From Bacteroidaceae bacterium (lineage in GTDB: Bacteria; Bacteroidota; Bacteroidia; Bacteroidales; Bacteroidaceae), in assembly GCA_017469525.1 (NCBI GenBank), contig JAFUGG010000013.1, positions 186,001-250,000 of the forward strand: a DNA stretch of 64,000 bases, read 5' to 3'. Shown here piece after piece: positions 37,700 to 46,905 of this stretch. Below the pieces are notes generated by a model that saw only the letters and a program-made list of their open reading frames with translations, did not search any database and was not told the DNA's origin. Numbering within the stretch: the first letter of the stretch is position 1; each line of letters begins with the position of its first letter. The position numbers were made by a program, and so were the translations under genes.

Positions 37700-38575
37700 C
37701 TACGGTAGCATATTCTTGTACTTCATGAACAAGTCGCTTTCTGTGTCGCCGATGGCTATCAGGAGGTTATAGATAGCTTGGGCATGCATGAGACGTATCT
37801 TTCCTGCCAGTTTCAACTGGGAGAACCTCATCACTAACCTACGTGCATTTGTCTCGGATTCTTGGCTCAGACTACCTCGCGTTTCTTTCTCTTCGAGCAG
37901 TTTCTCGCTGTCTTCCATCAGTACACGAATCTTCTTGTATGCTCTCGAGGTGTATGAACCGTACTGCGATTCAGAGACTTTGGCGAGGCTGACGAGCCGG
38001 ATGTCGTCGGCCGAAACTCTGGGAGTCCTGACGGCAAGCACGTCGCCCAAGGGCACGATGACGCATCCGCCTTCGTGACCCTTGACGCTTTCCAAGAAGC
38101 CTTTTATGCCGGCGAATCTGCCTTCGACGACCTGCACGATGTCGCTTATCATCAGTTCTTTGCTGCTGGGCACGAAATAATCCACTTCGCCGTCCATTTT
38201 GTTCACCGCCGCAAGCATCATCTGCATCTCATCGTCGGAAATATAGATACAGCCGGTGGGCGATGTGGAGGGACGAAGGAAGCGGAGGGTCGCATCGAAA
38301 GGCGGCCTTTTGCGAAGTCGGAGGATATCTTCCATCGTTGCTTGCAGGAAGACATAGTTGCCGGCTATGAGACGCCTGCGTTCTATGCTTTTCCCGTCGA
38401 CGACAAGACGCATTACATCGGTCGGCACAAAGAAATCATGGATGCCAGTCGTAGCACTTTCGAGCTTCTCTCTATCTAATATGTCAAGGATATTGATATC
38501 GCTGCTGTTGCTGTACATCACGAGCCAAGGCAAAGGCTGGCTGTCGGCAGTATTATTGTCAATTTCAGGTTTCAT
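37700..38575 (-). CDS. NusG-like (UpxY-type) transcription antitermination factor
   Basis: 291 residues from ATG 38573-38575; the earlier ATG at 38605 is upstream of the predicted transcript. An NGN domain (~15-120: 'LPWLVMYSNSS', 'HDFFVPTDVMRLV', 'LIAGNYVFLQA') is followed by a KOW segment ('SDIVQVVEGRFAGIKGFLES', ~150-175). A longer C-terminal helical region than in NusG follows. In Bacteroides such UpxY-type NusG paralogues prevent early termination in capsule or exopolysaccharide operons. Here no polysaccharide operon is adjacent, so the target is unclear. The promoter box is at 38594-38601. Confidence 0.82.
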   Translation of the reverse strand: MKPEIDNNTADSQPLPWLVMYSNSSDINILDILDREKLESATTGIHDFFVPTDVMRLVVDGKSIERRRLIAGNYVFLQATMEDILRLRKRPPFDATLRFLRPSTSPTGCIYISDDEMQMMLAAVNKMDGEVDYFVPSSKELMISDIVQVVEGRFAGIKGFLESVKGHEGGCVIVPLGDVLAVRTPRVSADDIRLVSLAKVSESQYGSYTSRAYKKIRVLMEDSEKLLEEKETRGSLSQESETNARRLVMRFSQLKLAGKIRLMHAQAIYNLLIAIGDTESDLFMKYKNMLP

Positions 38576-38593
38576 ATCTGCTATTTCCCGATG

Positions 38594-38601
38594 CAAAGAT
38601 A
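38594..38601 (-). promoter_or_regulatory. -7 box TATCTTTG of the NusG-like gene
   Basis: The plus strand reads CAAAGATA; leader ~14 nt. Confidence 0.65.
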
Positions 38602-38722
38602 GCAAAAAGAGTTGAAAGCTCCAAACAAAAACCCAACAAACTTCGCCCTACTTATTGGTTCTGTCGTTGGAAACACGGGAAATGCGACGACAATATCTGT
38701 CAGCGACCATTTGCAAAGTCGA

Positions 38723-38808
38723 GTTGTCACTTCTGCAGAGAAGTTGTCGAATTTCTGCAGAGAAGTTGACAAAGTTCTGCAGAGAAGTTGTCGAAGTTCT
38801 CTGGTGTT
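38723..38808. repeat. 22-bp tandem array H (3-4 units)
   Basis: Units start at 38723 (20 bp), 38743, 38765 and 38787 (diverged at its end). The core is GTTGTCGAATTTCTGCAGAG, and the inverted repeat TTCT-gcag-AGAA is in each of the first three. It lies between two minus-strand genes. Confidence 0.93.
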
Positions 38809-38842
38809 GTCTTGATGGTCCTGAGCCGTTCGGAACGGAGAA

Positions 38843-40333
38843 CTACTTCGAAACTTGGATGGGGGTCGTGAGCGCTTTCTCGGCAAATTGCCTCGGGGTG
38901 ATGCGCACGGGCTCTTTCATGAACTCAGGACGGCTCCAGCTACGCAGTAGCAGACGGAAGTACTCCGGGTCTTCCATTGGAACGAGGAAGGGCTTGTGGA
39001 CCTTACCCTGCTTGTCGAAATAGGCGATATAGGTGCGCGTGTAGTTTCCGTCGTCCCTGCGGCTCTCGAGGAGTATCCAGCGATCGCTCGACGAGAAGGA
39101 TGGATAGCTCTCGGGGAGCGGGCTGTTCAATGCCGCTACGTCGACGAGTTGACTGGTCTGCAAGTCGAGTATCTGCACATCGGCACTCGTATGCCAGATA
39201 TGGAACAGGCCGCATGGTCCTTCGGCGAAGAGCAGGTAGCGGCCGTCCTTCGAGGCACGTGGCTGCACGGCACTGCGGTTCTTGCTGGCTGCGTCGTAGA
39301 TAAGTTCGGGTTCACCGAAAGTCATCGTCCTTTCGTCAAAAGAGAGGCGATACAGGTTGTACTGCAACTTCCGGAAGTCCTCGAGCAGGTCTGTTGTGTC
39401 CTCGTACTTGCCTCGATACTCGTAATGGGCCGAGCAGTAGTATAGCCACTTGCCATCTGGGCTCCATGATGGGAAGAGTTCCAGTTCCGTCGAGTCGTTC
39501 AGGACTGTTGTGACGCGGTTATGCTCTACGTCGTAGATGATGAGGTCGCTGGCCGACTCCATGACTTCCACCTTCGTGATGTCTCGGGTATGGAAGCTCT
39601 GCATGGTGTGGTCTGTGCTGAAGGCAATGATGGGGAGGTGAGGATGCCACGAATTGTACGCAGCTGCCGATATCATCGTTTCGTCCTTGAGGTTCACGAA
39701 CAAGAGTTGCCCTCGGTAGACAATCATGGTGCCTGGGTTCTGCATTCGCATGTGGAACATCATGTTGTCCGTTCCGTAGTTCTGATAGGAGTGGCAATTG
39801 ATGCATTGTCCCTCAAGTCCATGGCTGACTTGACGGTTGTTGTAGATAGTCTTCTCCTCGAAATTGGTCAGATTGCGCTGGCGGATGGAGAGTTCGCCAT
39901 AGCCCACAAAGGTCGGTGGAAGCTGACGGAAGGAGACATACGGGTCGACTTCTTCCTCAGCCACATGGATAGAGAAAGGCTTGTAGGCGAGCCATTTGCC
40001 TTGCTTTTTTGCATAGACCGTGACGGCAAGGCTCTTCCCCTTGGCCTGGGCAAGCAGTTCGTGCCACTCTTCCTCGTCGATTTGAACCTTATTGTCCTTG
40101 CCACCATAATTGAGCTTCGTATCATTGTATTTGAATTCAGCCACGACATCATCGGCGTCGATGGCAAGAAAGTTGAGCGGAGCTATGTTTGGAGGCACCG
40201 TCACTCCGACGTAATCCGGAAAGATTTGTGCGGACTCGTTGACGCGCTTGAAGTCGGTCGGCAGCGAAGGATGCTTGGAGCATGCAACAAGGAGAAGCGT
40301 CAAAAATGGAATATAAACTATTAAACTTTTCAA
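38843..40333 (-). CDS. PD40/TolB-like beta-propeller lipoprotein with a haem-c motif
   Basis: 496 residues. The lipobox 'FLTLLLVACSK' makes it a lipoprotein. The only suitable start is TTG at 40331-40333, because a TAA lies four codons upstream and there is no in-frame ATG. That TTG lies within 9-bp low-complexity DNA. The middle carries 'GLEGQCINCHSYQ', a CxxCH cytochrome-c haem attachment site, followed by PD40 propeller repeats ('ELFPSWSPDGKWLYYCS', 'AVQPRASKDGRYLLFAEG', 'ESYPSFSSSDRWILLES'). It is last in an operon with a porin and the DUF6057 membrane protein. A one-haem propeller could be an electron-transfer or sensing protein of the envelope; function is unknown. Confidence 0.8.
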   Translation of the reverse strand: MKSLIVYIPFLTLLLVACSKHPSLPTDFKRVNESAQIFPDYVGVTVPPNIAPLNFLAIDADDVVAEFKYNDTKLNYGGKDNKVQIDEEEWHELLAQAKGKSLAVTVYAKKQGKWLAYKPFSIHVAEEEVDPYVSFRQLPPTFVGYGELSIRQRNLTNFEEKTIYNNRQVSHGLEGQCINCHSYQNYGTDNMMFHMRMQNPGTMIVYRGQLLFVNLKDETMISAAAYNSWHPHLPIIAFSTDHTMQSFHTRDITKVEVMESASDLIIYDVEHNRVTTVLNDSTELELFPSWSPDGKWLYYCSAHYEYRGKYEDTTDLLEDFRKLQYNLYRLSFDERTMTFGEPELIYDAASKNRSAVQPRASKDGRYLLFAEGPCGLFHIWHTSADVQILDLQTSQLVDVAALNSPLPESYPSFSSSDRWILLESRRDDGNYTRTYIAYFDKQGKVHKPFLVPMEDPEYFRLLLRSWSRPEFMKEPVRITPRQFAEKALTTPIQVSK

Positions 40334-40421
40334 CTTTTTGACTTTTTAGCGTTAAACTTTCAACTTCAAACTTTCAACTCTCAACTTTAAACTTTAAACT
40401 TTCAACTCTCAACTTTTCAAT
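40321..40421. repeat. Low-complexity repeats (AACTTTCAAC/TTAAACTTTC type)
   Basis: About ten imperfect 9-10-bp repeats fill the gap between the DUF6057 gene and the lipoprotein gene and extend over the TTG start of the latter. Confidence 0.85.
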
Positions 40422-42349
40422 TTGTCTGTACTTCTCTGAGGACACAATAGTCCCACATATAGGTATCTCCAAACTCTGTCCGGAGTGCTTTCCCTATCAT
40501 CTTCTCGTCCATTCCATGGCTGGCATATTGCTTCATCTTGCTAATGAAAGCCTTGTACCGCTCCACAACACGCTCGTCAAACTGTACGAAGGAGAGGTTC
40601 ACGTCCGTCATTCCGAGTTCATAGACTTCGAAGAGCATTGCTTCCTGAACGTGCATGGGGAAGTGTTTGCCAGGGTTGATGTTGTAGAACTGCTGGACTT
40701 GCGACCAGAAACACCTTCTGTCGCGCATCATCATAGCAGCGCCAAGGGCAACTTCCTGCGCCTGAGGGTCGTTGGTTATTGTGTACATCCACTTGTTCAG
40801 AATGGTCAGCTCCACATATTTGTCGTCAACTCCAACCAGTTCCGAGCCTTCGTTGTAGAGTTTGAGAGGCATTCGGAAGCGTTCATCCTTGGGTAAAAGC
40901 TTCTCGTCATCAGTGAAGCGACGCATCTCCTCGCTCCATTTCTTTTGGAAGGTGCTGCGACTCAAGAGTCGGAGATACTTGCGGGCATTGTCCATTTCAC
41001 CATTAATGATGGCACATCTGGCAAGCATTCGCATCGAGTAATACGAGTAGCCGTAGTACATGCAACGTTCCATCGTCCGGCGGATGGCAAATATCGTTTC
41101 ACCGAAATTGTAATAAATGAGGTCGCCAGCCTGGTCGGCAATACGAATGTGTATGGAGTCGCTGACTAAGGCAGGCGGTACGCTCTCATTATTATATATG
41201 TAGCGTTTGGAACAGAGTTCGCCCCTGTTCATGAGTGCGATGTCTCTGAACATCACCATTTCCCTCGTGACCGGGCCCTTCACTCTTGCTGCCTCGCTCA
41301 AGACGTCGTTCCACCGGCACTCCTCTACCCCGCGTTGCATACGAAGCTCTGCATGGAAGTTGTAGTCCGTAAAGTCTCTCTGACAGACTGTACAGCGCAG
41401 CCAAGGCTACGAGCATCATGATGCTTTGGCTGAGAAGCAGTCTCTTCGTCCCAAGCAACTTGATGAAGGGGAAGAATAATGGCACAATGAGCACCAGATA
41501 GAAAGGTATCTCGAGCGAATAGTCACGTAAAGAATCGAGTTCAAACCTATGGAAGCCATACGTCCAAGGTTGGTCGGGACGCATCAGCGTTGTACCGGAA
41601 GTCTCGAGCAACGGCACAAGCCAAATGGAGAGAAACAGCAGAGCCGTACCCATCAAACATAATTTCAGCCCGGACGTCTCTTTGTTTTCGTCTATGAAAA
41701 AGTTGAGGAAACTCAAGACTGCAGCCAGCAGGGCGTAGATGCCGAGTGGATAGTAGAAAAGAACCGCAACAAGCGGTATCCAGAGGAGTGACACATATTG
41801 CTTACTCTCCTTTTTTACAGGCAGATATCGCCAGAATGGTGAAGAGAGGAATAAGGCCGAGAAAAGTCCTAAGGGGTGATAAAAGACGTAATCAATGTCC
41901 TTAAGTATGTACACCCAATAGCCCAACTGGATGTCGCTCACGAGCAGGGCAACCATTGGAATAAAGAGCAGGAAGCTCCAACAACTTGGCACCTTGAACG
42001 ACCACTTTGCCAGAAAGAACGTCAACAGCCAAAGGCCAATGAGCAGGACACTGCCCAAAGCAGGATAATAGAAGTACTGGGTCAGGTAGGAACCCGTCCA
42101 TGCAAGCAAGCCTCCAGGCACGGAGATGCAGTCCTTGAAGTAGAGACTCGTACTGTTCCACCAGCCTCGGTCCTGCATGAAATACATCAAGTCGGCATTC
42201 TTTACATATAGGAAGTACCAACATAAAACGAGAAACAAAGAAATGTAGAGGATAAGAAAAGCATAAGGCTTTGCCCAAATCCTGTTCTCCGACTTTCCTG
42301 CTTTCCTGTTTTCTTCTTTCTTCAGAATCTTACGTACGCTTGTGCCCAT
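40417..42349 (-). pseudogene. DUF6057-like membrane protein, interrupted by a frameshift
   Basis: Two overlapping frames make one protein. The first (42349 to ~41380) gives ~12 membrane helices ('FLILYISLFLVLCWYFLYV', 'GSVLLIGLWLLTFFLA', 'LLQ/LVALAALYSLSER'). It then turns into Arg/Gly-rich nonsense from 'LYGLQLPCRASYATRGRG'. The second continues with 'RDFTDYNFHAELRMQRGVEE' and a helical, TPR-like soluble part to 40417. Reading is restored by adding two bases in the (GA)3 tract at 41374-41383, so a 2-bp contraction, phase variation or an assembly error explains it. DUF6057 proteins combine such a membrane half with a soluble half; function unknown. It overlaps the porin gene by 28 bp. Confidence 0.8.
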
Positions 42350-43494
42350 AGTTCATGGTAGTTGTGATCGGTCGAAGTCCTGTCATTGATATAGTTGTAC
42401 TGCACTTGAAACTTGAGGTTCTTATGCAACTGGAAGTTCGGGCAGATGCCGTAGATGCTCTTCATCGAGCTGAAGGTTGCATCCTTTCGATACACGTCGT
42501 AGCAGCAATAGACCTTAAGCCATCGTGTGAAGGGAACGCCAAGGAGGGCGTACCATCCGTCTGCTCTGCCCCGCGAGTCCTCTTTCCAAGACTGAGTTTC
42601 TGTGTCGAAATCGGTGGCATTACGTCCGGAGTGGTGTGCATACTCTGCCCGGAAGCTCCAGTCTTTGTGTTCGTAGATGCTTCCGAGAGCCCACCTGTTG
42701 CGTCTCACGCTGACTCCATTCGAGGCTGTATAAGTGCCTGTCCAGCCGAAAAGACCAATGTAGAGGTCTTTGATGGGCTGTACCTGAATGTTGCCTATCC
42801 AGTCCTTCTGCTTGTTGTTGTCCTTCTTGTTTTGTCCGTTGCCGTTATAGACGGCTGCCTGATAACGGATGAGTCGGCGGCCGTCCTTGCCCACGGGGAA
42901 GAGGTCGCCTTGAAGTTGAAGACCGATATCTCTGCCGTTCTGACCGAGTTCACCGCTCGGGTCATCCTGGATGAGTGCCGTCATGTGCTGACCCAACTGG
43001 GAATAGTTGCCCATGCCTACGTCCCAAGGGTTCAAGGGGTTATCGTAAGTGAAGCAACGCTTGAATTGTCCTACCTTGACTTGAAGTTCCTTCCATCGCG
43101 CCCACTCCAATGTATAGTCGCGCATCGCAGGGTTCTTCAGCTCGAGTTGTACTCTGTACTTGAAGTCCCTGAGAATTGTACCCGAGACGTAGAACCTTAT
43201 CATTCGGGCATCGAACCCATTCTCACCAGCATTGTCCTTGCTTGAATAGCTGTACTTTCCGATGACGTAACCACCGAATTGAGGAGCCGAGACGTACTTC
43301 GTGATATGGCGGCCATAGCGGAGTGGCTCGTCTTTCGTTTCATTATCCGACATCGCTTTCTCAATCGCCCTGTTTAGATAAGCCGTCAGAAAGCCTTCCT
43401 GATACTCGTCTGTCTGTTCCGCCTTGACTGACGATACAGCATTACCAAATATCAGATATACAGCGAGTAATGTCTTATGAAACGGGGAAGTCAC
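42322..43494 (-). CDS. Outer-membrane porin, phosphate-selective porin O/P family
   Basis: 390 residues, GTG start at 43492-43494 (no in-frame ATG fits), signal peptide to about 'AVSSVKA'. The chain is alternating beta strands with aromatic ends, closing with 'LWAQAYVRF', a terminal Phe typical of beta-barrel proteins. 'YRVQLELKNPAMRDYTLEWA' and 'VKVGQFKRCFTYDNPLNPWD' fit the OprO/OprP-like family. It probably forms a small-molecule or anion channel; phosphate specificity cannot be claimed. First gene of the operon with the DUF6057 and PD40 genes. Confidence 0.88.
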   Translation of the reverse strand: MTSPFHKTLLAVYLIFGNAVSSVKAEQTDEYQEGFLTAYLNRAIEKAMSDNETKDEPLRYGRHITKYVSAPQFGGYVIGKYSYSSKDNAGENGFDARMIRFYVSGTILRDFKYRVQLELKNPAMRDYTLEWARWKELQVKVGQFKRCFTYDNPLNPWDVGMGNYSQLGQHMTALIQDDPSGELGQNGRDIGLQLQGDLFPVGKDGRRLIRYQAAVYNGNGQNKKDNNKQKDWIGNIQVQPIKDLYIGLFGWTGTYTASNGVSVRRNRWALGSIYEHKDWSFRAEYAHHSGRNATDFDTETQSWKEDSRGRADGWYALLGVPFTRWLKVYCCYDVYRKDATFSSMKSIYGICPNFQLHKNLKFQVQYNYINDRTSTDHNYHELWAQAYVRF

Positions 43495-43516
43495 AGTTGT
43501 TACGTTTTTATGTTGT

Positions 43517-43604
43517 TCAAAGAGGTATAGGTCTTTGCCTAAAGAGGTATAGGTCTTTGCCTAAAGAGGTATAGGTCTTTGCTCAAAGAGGTATAGGTCT
43601 TTGA
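43517..43604. repeat. 22-bp tandem array G (4 units)
   Basis: Four nearly identical units start at 43517, 43539, 43561 and 43583. The core CAAAGAGGTATAGGTCTTTG has inverted arms AAAGA/TCTTT. Edges GTT and AAAC bound the array. It lies between the porin start and the leuB stop, both on the minus strand. This is the most regular array of the window. Confidence 0.97.
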
Positions 43605-43610
43605 AACAGT

Positions 43611-43642
43611 AAGCGTGCCGCGTTTGGCAACTAAGCACGCTT
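43611..43642 (-). terminator. Possible terminator of the leucine operon
   Basis: Stem AAGCGTGC (43611-43618) with GCACGCTT (43635-43642), loop 16 nt; one arm lies in the last codons of leuB. The downstream T-run is weak, so the call is tentative. Confidence 0.4.
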
Positions 43643-44710
43643 AATATAATCAACTATCCAGGCTCCCACTTCCTTGGTGCCGTATTTCTCGCCACCTTCG
43701 ACTTGTATCTCGGGCGTACGAACGTTTTGGTCGAGGGAAGCATTTACTGCCTCGCGAATGAGGGCGCCTTCCTTCTTCAGGTCGAAGTACTCGAAGAGCA
43801 TGGCTACGGAAAGTATCTGGGCAAGCGGATTGGCGATATTCAAGCCCTTGCCTTGCGGCCAGCTGCCATGAATAGGTTCAAAGACGGGAGTCGAACTGCC
43901 AGTAGATGCGCTCGGAAGCAACCCCATTGAGCCTGTGATGCAACTGCCTTCGTCGGTCAAGATGTCGCCGAAAGTGTTCTCCGTCACAATGACATCGAAG
44001 AAGCGAGGATCTTGTATCATCCTCATCGCGGCGTTATCCACATACATGAAGTCCGTCACGACATCGGGATATTCACCCATCATCTCTTGTGCCACCTTAC
44101 GCCACAGACGACTCGATGCCAAGACGTTGGCCTTGTCAACGACAGTCAAATGCTTTTTGCGGGCTCGTGCATACTGATAACCCACCCGCAGGATGCGCTC
44201 CACTTCGGGGCGGCTGTAGTAGTTCGTGTCGAGTGCATCTTCCACTCCCTCCGCGTTAACCGAAGGCTCTTGCTTCTTTCCGAAGTACATGCCACCAGTC
44301 AGCTCGCGGATGCAGACAAAGTCAGCGCCACGAACCAACTCGTCCTTGAGGGGAGACTTATGCACCAGGCAATCGAATGTCTCTACGGGACGGATGTTGG
44401 CATAAAGCCCCAACTTCTTCCGCATAGCCAACAAGCCTTGCTCCGGACGCACTTTAGCAGAGGGATTATTGTCGAACTTCGGGTCGCCCACACTGGCGAA
44501 GAGCACCGCATCGGCCTCTTTACAAGCCTGAAATGTCTCGTCGGGGAAGGGGTCGCCTACCTCGTCGATGGCATGAGCGCCACAGAGCGCTTCCTTGTAA
44601 CTGACTTCGTGACCGAACTTCTCTGCAACCGCGCTGAGCACAGCCACACCTTGTTCCATTATCTCCGGGCCGATACCATCGCCCGCCAATACAGCAATCT
44701 TTAGTTTCAT
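43631..44710 (-). CDS. leuB: 3-isopropylmalate dehydrogenase
   Basis: 359 residues, cytoplasmic. Oxidative decarboxylation of 3-isopropylmalate in leucine synthesis. '[15 protein letters not shown]' opens the fold. '[12 protein letters not shown]' and '[19 protein letters not shown]' with '[10 protein letters not shown]' match the substrate and NAD sites of the isocitrate/isopropylmalate dehydrogenase family. It is last in the leu operon, starting 9 bp after the second IPMS-like gene. The same enzyme can act on 3-methylmalate in the citramalate route to isoleucine. Confidence 0.97.
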   Translation of the reverse strand: MKLKIAVLAGDGIGPEIMEQGVAVLSAVAEKFGHEVSYKEALCGAHAIDEVGDPFPDETFQACKEADAVLFASVGDPKFDNNPSAKVRPEQGLLAMRKKLGLYANIRPVETFDCLVHKSPLKDELVRGADFVCIRELTGGMYFGKKQEPSVNAEGVEDALDTNYYSRPEVERILRVGYQYARARKKHLTVVDKANVLASSRLWRKVAQEMMGEYPDVVTDFMYVDNAAMRMIQDPRFFDVIVTENTFGDILTDEGSCITGSMGLLPSASTGSSTPVFEPIHGSWPQGKGLNIANPLAQILSVAMLFEYFDLKKEGALIREAVNASLDQNVRTPEIQVEGGEKYGTKEVGAWIVDYIKRA

Positions 44711-44719
44711 ATCATTATA

Positions 44720-46261
44720 TTAATTGTTTTTATTCTCGTCTTCAAGGAGGTTGAGCATCTTGATGGTACTCTTGATGGCTGCTTCTGTCTGGTCGGCATC
44801 AAGGCCTCGTGTGCGAAGGACACGGTCGTTCCAGTTCCACGTGATGACTGTCTGCACCAAGGCATCCGTGCGTCCGCCGGGCGGAATACTGACCGTGTAG
44901 TTCGTCAACCATGGGAAGCTTCGGCCAAGACGGTTCTTGTAGATGTGTCGGATGGCACGTACGAAGGCATCGAACTGACCGTCGCCCTTGGCACTTTCTT
45001 CGTAGGTCTCGCCATTTACTTCAAGTCGGACGCTTGCCAGAGGCTTGAGGCCGTAAGCTGTCGTTACTACGTAAGAGAGCAACTTGACGTGTTCTTCCGG
45101 TGCTCCATGCTTCAGGACATCGCTCACGATATAGGGCAGGTCTTCTTGCGTGACGAGTTCTTTCTTGTCGCCAAGCTCGATGATGCGCTCCGTGACACGC
45201 TTCGTCTGCTCCGGCGAAAGCTCAAGTCCAAGCTCTTCGAGGTTGCGAAGGATGTTCGCTTTGCCTGAGTTCTTGCCCAGCGCATACTCACGCTTTCGTC
45301 CGAAGCGCTCGGGAAGAAGGGCGTTCTGATAGAGTCCGGCTTTGTTGTCGCCATCAGCATGAACGCCTGCCACCTGCGTAAAGACACTCTCGCCGGTAAT
45401 GGGTTTGTTGGGCGGGATGGCAATACCGCTGTAACTTTCCACGAGCCTCGACACTTCGCCTAAGCGACTCTCGTCAATATTGGTGTGGACATGAAGGTGG
45501 TCTTTCAGGACGGCTTGCACGCTGGCAAGCGGCGCGTTTCCTGCTCTCTCACCCAATCCGTTGACACTCGTATGGATACCTTGGCAGCCGACAGTAACGG
45601 CAGCAAGCACATTGCTGATAGCAAGGTCGTAATCATTATGGGCATGAAAGTCGAAGCGACACGTCGGATAACGCTCCACCATTTGACTCATGAAACCGGA
45701 AAGCTCGATAGGATTGAGGATGCCAAGTGTGTCGGGCAGCATGATGCGCTCTATCGGCATCTCGTTTAATTTATCCATCAAGCCAAAGACATAGTCGGGA
45801 CTGTCTTTCATGCCGTTGCTCCAGTCCTCGAGATAGAGGTTGACGCTTACGTCTTTTGACTTCGCATAGTCAATCGTGCGACGGATATCGCTGACATGCT
45901 CCTCGAGTGTCTTGTGGAGTTGACCTTCGCAGTGCTTCCTGCTTCCTTTGCAAAGGAGGTTCATGCACATGCAACCACTCTCCACAATCCAGTCCACGCT
46001 CTTCGTCTCGTCGACAAAGCCAAGCACCTCTATCCTATCGAGCTTGCCGTTCTGACTTGCCCAACGGGAGATGTTCTTGACGGCTTCCATCTCGCCTTCC
46101 GAGACACGAGCACTTGCCACTTCAATGCGGTCAACATTCAGGTCTTGCAACAAGGCCCTGGCTATCATGAGTTTCTCGTGAGGCATGAAGCTGACGCCGC
46201 TGGTCTGCTCACCATCGCGCAGCGTCGTATCCATTATCTCTATCGTCCGTTCTTTTCCCAT
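44720..46261 (-). CDS. Second isopropylmalate synthase-family enzyme, probably (R)-citramalate synthase
   Basis: 513 residues: HMGL-type TIM barrel ('[17 protein letters not shown]', metal ligands in 'DFHAHNDYDLAI' and 'HTSVNGLGERAGNAPL') and a C-terminal LeuA allosteric domain (~370-510). It is clearly different from leuA at the other end of the operon. A second synthase beside leuCDB suggests pyruvate + acetyl-CoA to citramalate, with LeuCD and LeuB continuing to 2-oxobutyrate for isoleucine. Alternatively it is a redundant isopropylmalate synthase. Sequence alone does not settle this. It overlaps leuD by 22 bp. Confidence 0.85.
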   Translation of the reverse strand: MGKERTIEIMDTTLRDGEQTSGVSFMPHEKLMIARALLQDLNVDRIEVASARVSEGEMEAVKNISRWASQNGKLDRIEVLGFVDETKSVDWIVESGCMCMNLLCKGSRKHCEGQLHKTLEEHVSDIRRTIDYAKSKDVSVNLYLEDWSNGMKDSPDYVFGLMDKLNEMPIERIMLPDTLGILNPIELSGFMSQMVERYPTCRFDFHAHNDYDLAISNVLAAVTVGCQGIHTSVNGLGERAGNAPLASVQAVLKDHLHVHTNIDESRLGEVSRLVESYSGIAIPPNKPITGESVFTQVAGVHADGDNKAGLYQNALLPERFGRKREYALGKNSGKANILRNLEELGLELSPEQTKRVTERIIELGDKKELVTQEDLPYIVSDVLKHGAPEEHVKLLSYVVTTAYGLKPLASVRLEVNGETYEESAKGDGQFDAFVRAIRHIYKNRLGRSFPWLTNYTVSIPPGGRTDALVQTVITWNWNDRVLRTRGLDADQTEAAIKSTIKMLNLLEDENKNN

Positions 46262-46857
46262 TCTTCTATTTTATCCTTGTTGGATAGGAGGAAATCAATG
46301 TCGTCGTAGGCATTCATCAAGCAATACTTCTTGTAACTGTTGATGGGGAACTGCTCGCTATGACCCGTCGTGAGATTCGTTACGGTTTGATTGGGCACAT
46401 CGACCTTCACTTCGGCTTTGGGATTTTCCTTGACCGTCTGGAAGAGTTCTTGCTGGAACTCTCGGCTCACTATCACGGGAAGCACGAAGCAGTTCAGCAA
46501 GTTGTTGCGATGAATGTCGGCAAAGCTGCTGCTGATGACCACTCGTGCTCCATAACCGGCAATCGCCCAGGCTGCATGCTCGCGACTTGAACCCGAGCCC
46601 CAGTTCTGCCCGCCTATGATGATTTCGTGTATTCCCTGACGAGGAGCCTCGCTATAAGCTGGCTGATTCATCACGAAGTCCTCGACCGGCTTGCCTTGGG
46701 CATTGTATCGAAGGTCGTGCATAAAGGCGTCGCCAAAGAACTTGGGGTCGCGCGTGGTACTTGCCAGATAACGTGCAGGAATGATAAGGTCCGTATTGCA
46801 ATTGTCTATCTCTATAGGAAGACAAGTAGATTGTATGATGTCGAATTTCTGCTTCAT
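46240..46857 (-). CDS. leuD: 3-isopropylmalate dehydratase small subunit
   Basis: 205 residues, the swivelling small subunit that pairs with LeuC to isomerise 2- to 3-isopropylmalate. The family motif is 'GQNWGSGSSREHAAWAI', and 'NCNTDLIIPARYL' opens the domain. It starts 48 bp after leuC and overlaps the next gene by 22 bp. Confidence 0.96.
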   Translation of the reverse strand: MKQKFDIIQSTCLPIEIDNCNTDLIIPARYLASTTRDPKFFGDAFMHDLRYNAQGKPVEDFVMNQPAYSEAPRQGIHEIIIGGQNWGSGSSREHAAWAIAGYGARVVISSSFADIHRNNLLNCFVLPVIVSREFQQELFQTVKENPKAEVKVDVPNQTVTNLTTGHSEQFPINSYKKYCLMNAYDDIDFLLSNKDKIEEWEKNGR

Positions 46858-46905
46858 TGGTCATTTGGTCGTTTGGGAAATTAGTCGTTTGGTCGTTTGG
46901 GGAAA
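46858..46905. repeat. Low-complexity repeats (TTTGGTCGTTTGG type)
   Basis: Four imperfect copies of a 9-10-bp unit fill the leuC-leuD gap, inside an essential-pathway operon. Confidence 0.8.
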
